A DNA stretch of 64,000 nt, from the NCBI GenBank assembly GCA_037013495.1, contig CM072810.1:75252449-75316448 (forward strand). The letters run 5' to 3'. The stretch is from Hippophae tibetana. Its lineage: Eukaryota > Streptophyta > Magnoliopsida > Rosales > Elaeagnaceae. Positions 26,191 to 35,655 of this stretch are shown here, one piece after another (the stretch's first letter is position 1; the number at the start of each line of letters is the position of its first letter). A model generated the notes under the pieces. It ran no database searches. It was not told the DNA's origin and saw only the letters and a list, made by a program, of their open reading frames with translations. The position numbers and the translations under genes are program-made.

Positions 26191-29100
26191 CTAAGGGTTA
26201 CTCAGCCAAATGCAATCCATTTCAGCAATGTTGTTTGGTTCTTCCACATAAGGCTTGACACGATGGCCATTAACTTTGAACGTTTTTTGTGTCTTGGAGT
26301 CCAATAGTTCTACTACTCCATGTTCAGATACCTGAACTATTTTGAATGGTCCATCCCATCTTGATCTTAGCTTTCCTGGAAACAATCTCAAACGAGAGTT
26401 AAATAAAAGAACTTTCATTCCAGGGTGAAGAGTCTTAGGAACTAGCCTCTTGTCATGATAGCGCTTAGTACGCTCCTTGTATAATTTGGCATTCTCATAG
26501 GCTTCATTCCTAATTTCTTCCAACTCATGAAGCTGGAGTACTCGTTTTTCACCTGCTTTATCTAAATCCATGTTTAGCTCTTTAATTGCCCAATAAGCCT
26601 TGTGTTCAAGTTCAACTGGAAGGTGGCACGCTTTCCCAAAGATTAACCGGTAAGGGCTCATCCCAATAGGTGTTTTGTAAGCGGTGCGGTATGCCCATAA
26701 GGCATCATTTAACTTAAATGCCCAATCCTTCCTTGAAGGACGCACAGTGCGTTCCAGTATTCCCTTGATTTGCCTATTACTTACTTCCACTAATCCGGAA
26801 GTTTGAGGATGATATGGAGTAGCTACCTTATGTGTGATGTTGTACTTGTTTAGTACTCCATCAAAGAGTTTGTTACAAAAATGGCTACCTCCATCACTTA
26901 TTATAGCTCTAGGCGTTCCGAACCTACTGAATATGAAATCTTTCAAGAATTTCACAACAACATTAGCATCATTGGTTTTGGTGGGGATAGCTTCTACCCA
27001 CTTGGACACATAATCCACAGCAACCAAAATGTATTGAAAACCATTAGATGGGGGAAAAGGACCCATAAAGTCAATCCCCCATACGTCAAAGAGTTCAACA
27101 ACTAAATTAGATGTCAAAGGCATTTCATCTCTTTTGCTTATGTTTCCTGTTCTTTGACATCTATCACATTGTGCACAAAACATATGAGCATCTTTAAAAA
27201 GAGTGGGCCAAAAGAATCCAGACTGTAATATCTTACGGGCTGTCTTTTCTCCTCCAAAATGACCCCCACAATGAAGTTCATGACAAAAAGTCAGAATGCT
27301 CTTATGTTCTTCTTCAGGTACACATCTCCGGATGACTTGATCTTGACCAATCTTGTATAAATAAGGGTCATCCCAGAAATAGTCCTTAATAGTTTTAAAA
27401 AACCTTTTCTTCTCCTGATATGAAGTGTTAGGTCGCAAAACACCAGTGGCAAGATAGTTTACAATATCAGCGTACCATGGGTTCGGACCTATGAAAAATA
27501 ACTGTTCATCAGGAAAGGTTTCAACTATATCGTCATTACTCTCATCTTTAAGAGAATTAAAGTCAGAAATCAACCTAGACAAATGGTCAGCTACTAAGTT
27601 TTCACTGCCTTTCTTATCCTTGATTTCTAGGTCAAATTCTTGTAAGAGTAAGACCCACCTGATTAACCTTGGCTTGGCATTTGGTTTACTTAATAGGTAT
27701 CTTAAAGCAGCATGATCAGAATGCACAATCACTTTAGATCCTACTAAATAAGACCGAAATTTGTCTAAAGAGAATACTATAGCCAAGAATTCCTTTTCAG
27801 TGGTGGTGTAATTCATCTGGGCATCATTGAGTGTTTTGCTAGCATAGTAGATGACATGTAAACGCTTTTCCACTCTTTGTCCCAGGACTGCTCCTATTGC
27901 ATAATCAGAAGCGTCACACATTATTTCAAAGGGTAAAGACCAGTTTGGTGCCATTATAACAGGGGTAGATGTGAGTTTATCTTTCAAGGTATTAAAGGAG
28001 GTAAGGCAGTCATTGTTGAAATCAAAATCAGCATCTTTGGATAGCAAGTTACATAATGGACGACTTATTTTAGAGAAATCTTTAATAAATCGTCTGTAGA
28101 ATCCTGCATGTCCCAAGAAGCTTCTTATCCCCTTCACAGATGTAGGGGGAGGTAGTTTGGATATCAATTCAACTTTTGCCTTATCAACTTCAATACCCTT
28201 GTTTGAAATTATATGTCCTAAAACTATCCCTTGTTGAACCATAAAATGACTTTTCTCCCAACTAAGGGTTAGATTGCATTCAATGCATCTTTCTAAAACC
28301 AAAGTCAATTTATGTAAGCAATCATCAAATGAGTTCCCAAAGACAGAGAAATCGTCCATGAAAATCTCAATGAATTTTTCCACCATGTCCGAGAAAATGG
28401 ATATCATGCATCTCTGGAACGTGGCAGGGGCATTGCATAACCCAAATGGCATTCTGCGAAAAGCAAATGTCCCAAAAGGACATGTAAATGTGGTCTTTTC
28501 CTGATCTTCTGGTGCTATGGGTACTTGATAATATCCAGACAGTCCATCCAAAAAACAGTAAAATTCGTGCCCAGCTAATCTTTCCAACATTTGATCAATG
28601 AATGGAAGAGGAAAGTGATCCTTTTTCGTATATAAATTTAGTTTCCTAAAATCTATACACATTCTCCATCCAGTGACTATTCTAGTGGGCACTAATTCAC
28701 TTTTGTCATTTTTAACAACTGTTATCCCAGATTTCTTTGGTACCACATGCACTGGACTAACCCACTTACTATCTGCAATAGGGTAGATAATCCCTTCTTC
28801 TAATAATTTAAGAATTTCCTTCTTAACTACCTCTTGCATGTTTGGGTTTAGTCTTCTTTGGGCCTCTCGTACAGGTTTAGCACCGTCCTCCAAGTTGATC
28901 TTGTGCATACACATTGTTGGACTAATGCCTCTTATATCCCCTATACTCCAACCTATAGATTTCTTAAACTGTTTAAGCACTTTGATGAGTTCCTTTTCTT
29001 GTGGTTTGGTCAAGGTTGAAGAAATTATCACTGGATAAGTTTCCCCTTCTCCCAAAAACACATATTTTAAGTGCTCAGGTAAGTCTTTGAGTTCAAGTTC

Positions 29101-31362
29101 AGGTGGATTGGCCTCTTTAATAGATGAAGAACTGGGTAGATTTAAAAGTGTACTAGATTTTGTCATCACTTCATTATTGTCTAGTTGTTCAAGGTACCCC
29201 TTTATTTCCTCATCTACATCTTCTTCAACCTTTTCAAGTGTAAGAACGGTTTCAAGCTTGTCTTCTATTCTGGTTCGGAAAAAGGTGTTTTGGACAAGAT
29301 TATCCAAAGGATCAACATCGAATATTTCATCGATGGCAGAAATAGAAGGGAAAGGTGAAGAATCAAAAACTTTAAAATGAACAGTCTCTCCTAAGACTGT
29401 CATTGTCAAATTTCCATCTTGGACATCAATAATAGTTTTAGTAGTTGCCATAAATGGTCTACCAAGCAATATTGTGTGCTCTCTGTCCAATGCTGGATTT
29501 TCTTGCATATCCAGAACCACAAAGTCAACAGGGATTATCAGTTTGTCTACCTGTACCAAAACATCCTCAACTATTCCCTCTGGATATTTAAGAGATCTAT
29601 CTGCAAGTTGAAGGGACATAGTTGTGGGTTTTAAATCCCCTAGATTGAGTTGTAAGAATATAGAGTAGGGCATCAAATTTATACTAGCACCTAAATCAAG
29701 CATTGCTTTAGCAACCTTCTTATCCCCCATAGTTATGTTTATAATAAAACTTCCAGGGTCTTTCAACTTAGGGGGTAGTTTGTGCTGAAGTACAGCGCTA
29801 GAAATTTCTGATACTACTACTCGTTCATTCAGTTCATACCTCCTTTTCTTAGTGTTCAACTCTTTGAAAAATTTGGCATATGAGGGCACATTCATGATCA
29901 CTTCTAATAATGGTAAATTGATATTTACTTTAGAGAGCATATTAAAAAGATCATTGAATTGCTTATCTTGTTTGGACTCTTTTAACCGGTGGGGAAAAGG
30001 TACTTGTATCTGGTGTGGTTCTGTTGTCTTTTGAATTTTGGGGGTGTCAGATGACCCCCCAATGAGTTTTTCAGAAGGCTTGTTAAGTTTAACACTTGTT
30101 TCTCCTTTTTGCGAGATTAGAGTATCGCCTTCTTTGTTACCTGAACTACAAGGTAGATTGTTAGAGATTTCAGGTAAACTGGTATTGACTACCTTACCAC
30201 TTCGAAGGGTTCTAACATCCTTTGCTTGTTCTGGTTGACTGGGCAACTTTCCTGGTTCTTTCTTTTGCATTTGTTCAGCCAGTTGCCCAACTTTAGATTC
30301 AATTCTTTTAACCGAAGCCTCCATGGTGTTCAACCTTTGATTAGTCATCAATTGGTTGTCACGACTAACTTGAATAAAAGCATTCAAGCTATCTTCTAAG
30401 GTTGGTTTAAAAGATTGGCTTGGTGGGTAAGGGTGGTTGTTATCCGATCTTAGTGTTGGATATTGGGTGTAGGCTGGGTGATTATAGGTGTTTGGATGAT
30501 ACCTTTGAAAAGATTGGACTTCCTCTATGGCATCGACACTAGAATCACAAGTATTTGAACAATTATGAGTACCATGCCCAATTGAACAACACACTTCACA
30601 TACCTCTTGATTTGAAATTTGGTGGGAAGTGAGGAATTTCACTTGTTTAGTCAATTCAGCAAGTTGCAAGGTTATCTCATTATCAGAGCCGACTTCATTG
30701 ACCTTTGCTTTCCTTCTACCACCTCTTTGTTGGGAATTAGAACCCAACAGCTCATAAAGATTATAGGTTTCCTCTGCGGTCTTTTCTCCTACAGCACCTC
30801 CAGCAGCATTATCAACCATGTATTGACTCTGTAGTGTCAATCCATCATAAAAGAATTGGTTTTGTAGCTGTAATGGAAAGCTATGATTTTGGCATTGAAT
30901 GAAAAGGAGTTTGAATCGTTCCCAAGCTTCATGAAAGGGCTCTTCATACATTTGAGAAAATGTTGCTATCTTTGTTCTTAGATCAACAGTCTTTTGATGG
31001 GAATAGAACCTACCCATAAAAATTTCATAGACTGCCTCCCAAGTTTTAAGAGAACCTGACTGTAGAGTAATGAACCATGACCAAGCTTTATCTTTGAGAG
31101 TGTAAGGAAAACACCTCATCCTAAGTTGATCTTCATTAATTGCATGTAGTGGAAAGGTTTGGACAATAGCATAGAATTCTCGAATGAAATGCAAAGGGTC
31201 TTCATTAGGGATACCGTAAAAGGAAGGCAATAAAGAATAATGAATCTTTTTCAATTCATAATTCCTTGCAGCCTCTTGTAATTGGATACCGGAAGGTACA
31301 TTGCCAATGATTGGCATTGTATATTCTTTCATCTTTTTCCGCCTATCTTCAGCATCTCCCAT
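26191..31362 (-). CDS. gag-pol: Gag2-protease-RT-RNase H-integrase polyprotein, Athila lineage
   Basis: A 1,723-aa frame without interruption, ending in TAG. Gag core is residues ~25-210, followed by a CCHC zinc knuckle (C255, C258, H263, C268) and a coiled-coil-like stretch ~325-367. The aspartic protease has DLGAS at 556-560 and ILLGRPF near 631; DLG rather than DTG/DSG is usual in this lineage. RT runs ~850-1065, with D939, [13 protein letters not shown] from 971 and FMDD at 1001-1004. RNase H has D1150, E1189/E1191 and D1216. Integrase has an HHCC finger (H1364, H1368, C1399, C1402), a DD35E core (D1431, D1490, E1526; spacings 58 and 35) and a C-terminal GPF module near 1671. There is no chromodomain. 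The start at 31,362 has a strong plant context (A at -3, G at +4). All catalytic residues checked are present. Gag and Pol share one frame, so no frameshift regulates their ratio. The frame lies 361 bp downstream of Gag1, in a different frame. Confidence 0.96.
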   Translation of the reverse strand: MGDAEDRRKKMKEYTMPIIGNVPSGIQLQEAARNYELKKIHYSLLPSFYGIPNEDPLHFIREFYAIVQTFPLHAINEDQLRMRCFPYTLKDKAWSWFITLQSGSLKTWEAVYEIFMGRFYSHQKTVDLRTKIATFSQMYEEPFHEAWERFKLLFIQCQNHSFPLQLQNQFFYDGLTLQSQYMVDNAAGGAVGEKTAEETYNLYELLGSNSQQRGGRRKAKVNEVGSDNEITLQLAELTKQVKFLTSHQISNQEVCEVCCSIGHGTHNCSNTCDSSVDAIEEVQSFQRYHPNTYNHPAYTQYPTLRSDNNHPYPPSQSFKPTLEDSLNAFIQVSRDNQLMTNQRLNTMEASVKRIESKVGQLAEQMQKKEPGKLPSQPEQAKDVRTLRSGKVVNTSLPEISNNLPCSSGNKEGDTLISQKGETSVKLNKPSEKLIGGSSDTPKIQKTTEPHQIQVPFPHRLKESKQDKQFNDLFNMLSKVNINLPLLEVIMNVPSYAKFFKELNTKKRRYELNERVVVSEISSAVLQHKLPPKLKDPGSFIINITMGDKKVAKAMLDLGASINLMPYSIFLQLNLGDLKPTTMSLQLADRSLKYPEGIVEDVLVQVDKLIIPVDFVVLDMQENPALDREHTILLGRPFMATTKTIIDVQDGNLTMTVLGETVHFKVFDSSPFPSISAIDEIFDVDPLDNLVQNTFFRTRIEDKLETVLTLEKVEEDVDEEIKGYLEQLDNNEVMTKSSTLLNLPSSSSIKEANPPELELKDLPEHLKYVFLGEGETYPVIISSTLTKPQEKELIKVLKQFKKSIGWSIGDIRGISPTMCMHKINLEDGAKPVREAQRRLNPNMQEVVKKEILKLLEEGIIYPIADSKWVSPVHVVPKKSGITVVKNDKSELVPTRIVTGWRMCIDFRKLNLYTKKDHFPLPFIDQMLERLAGHEFYCFLDGLSGYYQVPIAPEDQEKTTFTCPFGTFAFRRMPFGLCNAPATFQRCMISIFSDMVEKFIEIFMDDFSVFGNSFDDCLHKLTLVLERCIECNLTLSWEKSHFMVQQGIVLGHIISNKGIEVDKAKVELISKLPPPTSVKGIRSFLGHAGFYRRFIKDFSKISRPLCNLLSKDADFDFNNDCLTSFNTLKDKLTSTPVIMAPNWSLPFEIMCDASDYAIGAVLGQRVEKRLHVIYYASKTLNDAQMNYTTTEKEFLAIVFSLDKFRSYLVGSKVIVHSDHAALRYLLSKPNAKPRLIRWVLLLQEFDLEIKDKKGSENLVADHLSRLISDFNSLKDESNDDIVETFPDEQLFFIGPNPWYADIVNYLATGVLRPNTSYQEKKRFFKTIKDYFWDDPYLYKIGQDQVIRRCVPEEEHKSILTFCHELHCGGHFGGEKTARKILQSGFFWPTLFKDAHMFCAQCDRCQRTGNISKRDEMPLTSNLVVELFDVWGIDFMGPFPPSNGFQYILVAVDYVSKWVEAIPTKTNDANVVVKFLKDFIFSRFGTPRAIISDGGSHFCNKLFDGVLNKYNITHKVATPYHPQTSGLVEVSNRQIKGILERTVRPSRKDWAFKLNDALWAYRTAYKTPIGMSPYRLIFGKACHLPVELEHKAYWAIKELNMDLDKAGEKRVLQLHELEEIRNEAYENAKLYKERTKRYHDKRLVPKTLHPGMKVLLFNSRLRLFPGKLRSRWDGPFKIVQVSEHGVVELLDSKTQKTFKVNGHRVKPYVEEPNNIAEMDCIWLSNP

Positions 31363-31487
31363 GGTTGTTTGTAGTTGAAAATGATCCTCCTCCTATTGTG
31401 TATCAACATTTTGCTTTTAGTAGATATCTCTAAGAAATATGTATAACTTGATAAAACGTAAAAGCAAAAAGTGCAAGGAACCTAATA

Positions 31488-31512
<25 letters not shown>
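31488..31512 (-). repeat. 25-base poly(A) tract (poly(T) on + strand) between the two gag frames
   Basis: A run of 25 T on the given strand. An equally long run occurs at 25,189-25,213 in the 3' noncoding region. It could be simple replication slippage or a relic of a polyadenylated RNA joined during reverse transcription. Confidence 0.8.
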
Positions 31513-31519
<7 letters not shown>

Positions 31520-31607
31520 AGCGAATGGACAGAATTTTTGAAACAAACGAATTTTATTTCATCTGAATTTTTATTACACGCAAACTAAAACAAAGGAAAA
31601 TACAATA

Positions 31608-31657
31608 ATGGGTGACCTCCCATACAGGACTAAAATTTAGCGTCTTCTAGTAAGACG
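31608..31657 (-). other. Twin stem-loops after Gag1, second copy of the post-pol motif
   Basis: CGTCTT-CTAGT-AAGACG (31,641-31,657) and ATGGGTGACCTCCCAT (31,608-31,623) repeat the two hairpins found after pol, in the same order and with similar spacing. The Gag1 stop is at 31,724-31,726, 66 bases upstream on the element strand. The stems are kept although loops and spacer have diverged. Presence after both Gag-bearing frames suggests the gag1 unit carries a piece of a former element 3' end. Confidence 0.65.
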
Positions 31658-31723
31658 TTGCTTGGAGATTGCAGAATGAAAAACTCAATGTCTCCTCTTC
31701 ATTGAATTCATTTAAGTTTCAAA

Positions 31724-33064
31724 TTAGTCTTTGCCTTTTTGCAAATGTTCAACTAACTGTTCAACTTGAACTTCCACCTTTTTGATAGAAGCTTCCACAG
31801 AGTCCAACCGTTGATTGGTTTTAGATTGATTATCCCTACAGACTTGAATAAAAGAATTCAAGTTGTCCTCCAAGGTTGGTTTATTGGGAATGCTTCGTGG
31901 AATAGGTGGGTGGAATTGCTGACCTGCCTGGTTTGAGCTTTGAGTGAAAGGAGGGTTGTTGTTTTGCCTCCAAGAGAAATTTGGATGACTTCTCCACCCA
32001 GGATTATAGGTATTTGAGTTGGGATCAAACCTTGGTCTTTGTTGATATGCTCCCAACACATTAACCTGTTCAGGTCCAGTTGTATCTCCTTGATATGGAC
32101 AGGCTTCAGTACCATGTCCCATGTTGCTGTACAAACCATATTGTTCATTATTGGTGTTGGTTTGTGTAGCGAGAAGGGCAACTTGCTTAGTCAGTTGAAC
32201 AAGTTGTTGTTGAACTTCATTACTGGAGTCGATTTCATGAACTCCAGCTTTTCTCACTCGGGAGCTTTTCTGTTGGGAATTAGCACCCAACATCTCAAAG
32301 AGGTTATACGTCTCTGAGGCAGTTTTTTCTCCTATTGCTCCTCCTGCAGCGTTGTCGACAATGAACTGACATTGTTGTGTAAGTCCGTCGTAAAAGAATT
32401 GGTTCTGCAACTGCAGGGGAAAGCTATGATGGGGACACTGAGTGAGAAACATCTTGAACCTATCCCAAGCTTCATGGAATGGTTCTCCATCCATCTGAGA
32501 GAAAGTAGCAATCTTTCCTCTCAACTCTGATGTTTTTTGATGGGAATAGAATTTTCCCATGAATTTATTGTAAATGTTACCCCATGTCATCAGAGAACCT
32601 GGGGGAAGTGACATCAACCAAGCTTTGGCCTTATCCTTTAGAGTGTAGGGAAAACATCTCATCCTAAGTTGATCCTCGTTTAGAATACCGAGGGGGAATG
32701 TTTGGACCGTAGCATAGAAATCTCTCATAAAGGAAAGAGAATCTTCATTAGGTAATCCATAAAAGGAAGGAAGCATAGAAAAATGGATATTTTTAAGGTC
32801 ATAATTCCGAGCAGCCTCTCCCAACTGGATAGCGGCAGTTGCCGTGCCAATCACCGGTCTTGCAAACTCCTTCATCGTGGTTTCCCTTATAGGTTGGTTT
32901 TCCTCCATTTCTTTTGGTTCTAGTAAAGGATTAAGACTTGGTTCTATGTTTGGCTCAAAAACAGGTTGATGGGTAGAATCCAGTTTTGTTGACACTTGTT
33001 TAAATTTATGAAAATTATTTACATATGGTGTTAGGGGGTTTCCTAAGGATCTCCTACCACGCAT
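31724..33064 (-). CDS. gag: Gag1, stand-alone Athila-type Gag protein
   Basis: A complete 446-aa frame ending in TAA. A basic N-terminus (RGRR at 2-5) and an acidic/proline-rich stretch precede a Gag core at residues ~83-265. That core is about 74% identical to the Gag2 core by hand count over 183 positions. A glutamine-rich segment (~283-301) follows, then a degenerate zinc knuckle reading Y309-X2-Y312-X4-H317-X4-C322, in which both first cysteines are tyrosine (codons TAT and TAC). A proline/asparagine/tryptophan-rich block with NPGW (354-357) and FSW (363-365) comes next, and a coiled-coil-like tail ends the protein just where Gag2 continues into the protease linker. It is probably the capsid-forming protein, made without Pol. 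The start context is weak (T at -3, C at +4). It is the first frame after the leader. A decayed duplicate is the alternative, but the fully open frame argues against long neutrality. Confidence 0.92.
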   Translation of the reverse strand: MRGRRSLGNPLTPYVNNFHKFKQVSTKLDSTHQPVFEPNIEPSLNPLLEPKEMEENQPIRETTMKEFARPVIGTATAAIQLGEAARNYDLKNIHFSMLPSFYGLPNEDSLSFMRDFYATVQTFPLGILNEDQLRMRCFPYTLKDKAKAWLMSLPPGSLMTWGNIYNKFMGKFYSHQKTSELRGKIATFSQMDGEPFHEAWDRFKMFLTQCPHHSFPLQLQNQFFYDGLTQQCQFIVDNAAGGAIGEKTASETYNLFEMLGANSQQKSSRVRKAGVHEIDSSNEVQQQLVQLTKQVALLATQTNTNNEQYGLYSNMGHGTEACPYQGDTTGPEQVNVLGAYQQRPRFDPNSNTYNPGWRSHPNFSWRQNNNPPFTQSSNQAGQQFHPPIPRSIPNKPTLEDNLNSFIQVCRDNQSKTNQRLDSVEASIKKVEVQVEQLVEHLQKGKD

Positions 33065-33475
33065 AGACTATTTGTAAACGTAAATTTAAAACTCCTGTCA
33101 ACAAAATAAAAAAATTTAGAGAAAATTTACATGTTATTTAATACAAAGCACTAAACAAAACTAGTTAAAAAAAGAAATTTTTTTTTTTTTTTGTTTTTTT
33201 TTTCTTTTTGTTTTTTTTTTTTTTTTTGTTTTTTTATTTTTTTTTTATTTTTTTAATTATTATTTTTTTGTAACATAATTAGTATTAACCAAGAGTGCTC
33301 CCAGGAAAGAATGGTGGTGCAAACGGCTCCTTAAATACCATTCTCCTAGCCAGAGCAACGTTCCCAGGAAAGACTAGTGGCACAAAGGCTTTCAAGAACT
33401 AGTCTCCTAGACAGAACTCCCTTAGATTTTTACTTTTCATGTTATTTAGTTAATTAGGTATAAATTCAAGTAATG

Positions 33476-33507
<32 letters not shown>

Positions 33508-33857
33508 TTATGAACGGTAATTTTATTTTACTATTCACGCTATATAATGTCTTATTAACTTAAAACTTTTTTTGAAATTTAAGTTTTTTAAATTTTTTTA
33601 TTTTTTATTTTTTTTTTACTATTCATGAACGGTAAAAATTTTTACTTCAAATTTCAAATTTCTAAATTATTTTACAATAAAAAAAAATTATTATTTTTTT
33701 TATTATTTTTTATTATTTTTTATTTTTTTTATTTTTTATTTTTTTTATTTTTATTTATTATGAATTTTGAAATTTGATTATTATTAAAATATCACAATTA
33801 TTTACAGCACAAAAATGTTTTTAAAATTTTGATAAATAATTTAAAAACGCTATTCCT
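33065..33857 (-). other. Leader between primer binding site and Gag1
   Basis: About 790 bp, very A-rich on the element strand. Poly(T) stretches on the given strand lie at ~33,180-33,260, 33,478-33,510 and 33,600-33,760. The only non-low-complexity part is a two-copy hairpin repeat at 33,297-33,421, described separately. No open frame of note. Retrotransposon leaders usually carry packaging and dimerisation signals. Confidence 0.75.
33297..33421 (-). other. Two tandem hairpins with compensating stem changes, candidate packaging signal
   Basis: An imperfect 63-bp tandem repeat, each unit beginning G(C/T)TCCCAGG. Unit 1 pairs AGAATGGT (33,308-33,315) with ACCATTCT (33,337-33,344). Unit 2 pairs AGACTAGT (33,371-33,378) with ACTAGTCT (33,398-33,405). 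In both, an outer AGG pairs with CCT across a two-base AA bulge. The stems differ at two positions, each change matched on the other arm, so pairing rather than sequence is kept. They sit in the leader before gag, where packaging or dimerisation elements are expected. The function is inferred. Confidence 0.65.
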
Positions 33858-33875
33858 TCCCCGGCAACGGCGCCA
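33858..33875 (-). other. Primer binding site, tRNA-Asp
   Basis: On the given strand TCCCCGGCAACGGCGCCA equals the 3' end, including CCA, of plant tRNA-Asp(GTC) as I remember it. On the element strand it is the complementary 18-nt site for minus-strand priming. It lies 7 bases inside the 5' LTR end, and tRNA-Asp is a known primer in Athila-type elements. The rest of a tRNA is absent, so this is not a tRNA gene. Confidence 0.9.
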
Positions 33876-34360
33876 AAAAACTTGATGAACGAAAACCGGC
33901 ATCGCCGATTCCCGCAAATACTTTGGTTTTAATATTTATAAAACTCTCGCAAGTGCACGAATCATTTCGTAGAAAATGATAAGTATACTCCCAAGGTCGA
34001 TCTAAGGAAGGAATGTATGTGGTTTTTAACTTATTATTCAATCTTTTAAAAACGAAATTAAATCCTAAACATCCTGTCACGATAGTTTGGTTTTGTGTGT
34101 TCCTAATCTAATAACATAAAATAAAACATATATACAGATTAATTAAATATAATCTAAAATCATAAAAATAAACATAGAAAATAATTATCTAGAAATAAAC
34201 ATATAAACGGATTCAATAAATGTTCATGCAAATTTTTATCATTTATATTAGCGGAGTATTTATGGATATAATAACTAAATTAATTATGCTTGCTCATATT
34301 AACTAGGTTATTAAAGATATAAATTGACATTTTATTGATTCTCTCTTTTTTATATAAATA

Positions 34361-34513
34361 CCACCTTTGGTGGGGTTAGATATTCTTTGTTAACTAAACA
34401 AATCAATTAACACCTATGGGTGGGGTTGATAACTAATATGCTTAATTAAATTAATTCCTTTTTCTAAGAGATTGAAAATGAACCATTTAAATGCCACCTT
34501 TGGTGGGGTTAGA
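34361..34513 (-). repeat. Three copies of a CCACC-GGTGG hairpin repeat in R/U5
   Basis: Copies at 34,361-34,380, 34,411-34,430 and 34,494-34,513 share a (C)CACCT..GGTGGGGTT core. The outer two contain a perfect CCACC-TTT-GGTGG stem. At least the first two are also present in the second LTR near 63,899-63,966. They fall in the transcribed part of the LTR, so they could form RNA hairpins in both ends of the transcript. The function is unknown. Confidence 0.6.
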
Positions 34514-35277
34514 CAGTTTAAACTTTATTCAAGGTGTCCAAATTGAACCTAAGAATTTAATTATCCGAGTACTAACTTTCAAGTTTTAAAACCACTATTG
34601 AAAACATGTTGTCAATACATTTTCACATAATAATTCTTATAAAAACTTTTGAAATAGAGTTTCACTCTAACTACCGGGCGATTGTACCAACAAATAAAAG
34701 AGCACTACTCTAAATTAGACCGGATAACTAAACCTTAAAATCTAATTTTCATTTTTAAGTTTGTAATGAAAAATAATATATTTCTCTCTAACATTCTTAA
34801 TATAAAATCTTGAATAAAAACAAAATCAATTCATTTTAGAAATTTTCACCTATTTAATATTTCGCAAGCATAACAACGTCGTTATTACATCATATTTACT
34901 AAACAGCTAGCATAGTTAAATTTAACCACAGACAAGTTGAATATAACATGTAAGAATAAAGCATAAAAATAACTGTAAAGAAAATAAAATCCTTACAGAA
35001 CTTCGACGCTATTCCCGTAGCTAGAAAACCTCCGAGCGGAATTTGCACTTCCATATATTGAATCAAAAATCTAAATTATTACAAAAACATTACAAGTTCC
35101 TCTCAAAAAGAGAAGAACACTAAACCTAAGAGAATTGAACTAAAAACTAAGAGAAAAACTAAGAAAAGCTTAGAAACTAAGAAAGAAACTAAGAGAAACT
35201 AAAAACTAAGAAATGAGAGAAAGAAAGAAGAGAGAAGTGAGTTTTGAAGGTGTGATTTGAAGTGAATGGAAGGGGGG

Positions 35278-35285
35278 TATTTATA
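35278..35285 (-). promoter_or_regulatory. TATA box of the retrotransposon promoter
   Basis: On the element strand this reads TATAAATA, followed by CCCC and then, from about 35,210 downward, a CT-rich stretch typical of plant 5' leaders. Transcription would begin near 35,250. It is the best TATA match close to the bZIP sites and the GC-rich segment. The start site itself is inferred. Confidence 0.7.
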
Positions 35286-35363
35286 GGTGAGGATGGAGAG
35301 AAAAAATGAGTAAAAAAATGTTAAAAAAATATTAAAAAATGTAAAAACGCGTATTGGACTTGC

Positions 35364-35394
35364 TGATGTCATCAATGACGTCAGCATGACGTCA
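35364..35394 (-). promoter_or_regulatory. Three helically phased bZIP (TGACGTCA-type) sites
   Basis: TGATGTCA at 35,364, then perfect palindromes TGACGTCA at 35,376 and 35,387, spaced 12 and 11 bp, about one DNA turn. They lie roughly 80-110 bp upstream of the TATA box. Paired TGACG motifs at about this spacing form the as-1 type element bound by TGA-class bZIP factors in plants and linked to salicylate and stress responses. The sites are seen directly; factor binding and stress induction are inferred. Confidence 0.7.
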
Positions 35395-35397
35395 CAG

Positions 35398-35655
35398 GGC
35401 GGCTGCACGTGAAAAATGGGGCGAAAACGCGTTGGGCGCGCGGATGGGCGGCTGCTGGGCGCTGCGCGCGCACGCTGGGGCTGTCGCTGCGCGCAGCTCG
35501 GCGCGCGTGAACAGTGCCAGCGCGCTGCGTTGCGCGCAGCTGGGCATGCCAGCGCGCGCGGGCGCGCGCGGGATGGGGCGCGCTGAGGCGCGCGCGGCTG
35601 GGCGCTGGGGCGCTGGGCTGCGCGCACGGCCAGGCTGCGACGCGCGATTTCCGTC
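35398..35655. other. GC-rich, CpG-dense segment in U3
   Basis: About 260 bp dominated by GCGCGC runs and GCTGGGCGCTG-like repeats, inside an otherwise strongly AT-rich window. It is prone to hairpins on either strand. It lies just upstream of the bZIP sites. Open frames here are alanine/arginine-rich by-products of base composition. The missing part of the 3' LTR starts at its edge. Confidence 0.8.

Larger units (their letters stand above)
31363..31723 (-). other. Intercistronic region between Gag1 and Gag2-Pol
   Basis: 361 bp without a gene. On the element strand it carries, in order: twin stem-loops like those after pol, a 25-base poly(A) tract (31,512-31,488), and an AT-rich stretch ending in the strong start context of Gag2-Pol. 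How Gag2-Pol is translated from behind a 1.3-kb first frame is not evident. Splicing, reinitiation or internal initiation are possible, and I see no decisive signal for any of them. Confidence 0.7.

Noticed and set aside
29683..29697. Protease active site DLG instead of DTG/DSG, considered as an inactivating change
   Set aside because: DLGAS is the usual form in Athila-type elements as I know them, so it is not evidence of decay.
26881..30834. Open frames on the + strand opposite gag-pol
   Set aside because: All lie inside the intact minus-strand polyprotein and are antisense shadows without recognisable domains.
26191..31362. Gag/Pol frameshift or readthrough site
   Set aside because: Gag2 and Pol are in one uninterrupted frame, so no recoding signal is needed.
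31858..32317. Short frames overlapping Gag1 in other frames
   Set aside because: They overlap the clearly coding Gag1 and show no conserved domain.
33858..33875. Possible tRNA-Asp gene
   Set aside because: Only the 18-nt 3' end is present; no cloverleaf surrounds it. It is the primer binding site.
33850..34080. A 76-codon frame running from the LTR end across the primer binding site, with a related one at 63,359-63,607
   Set aside because: It covers LTR and PBS sequence with fixed other roles. The two copies diverge where LTR meets unrelated flanks.
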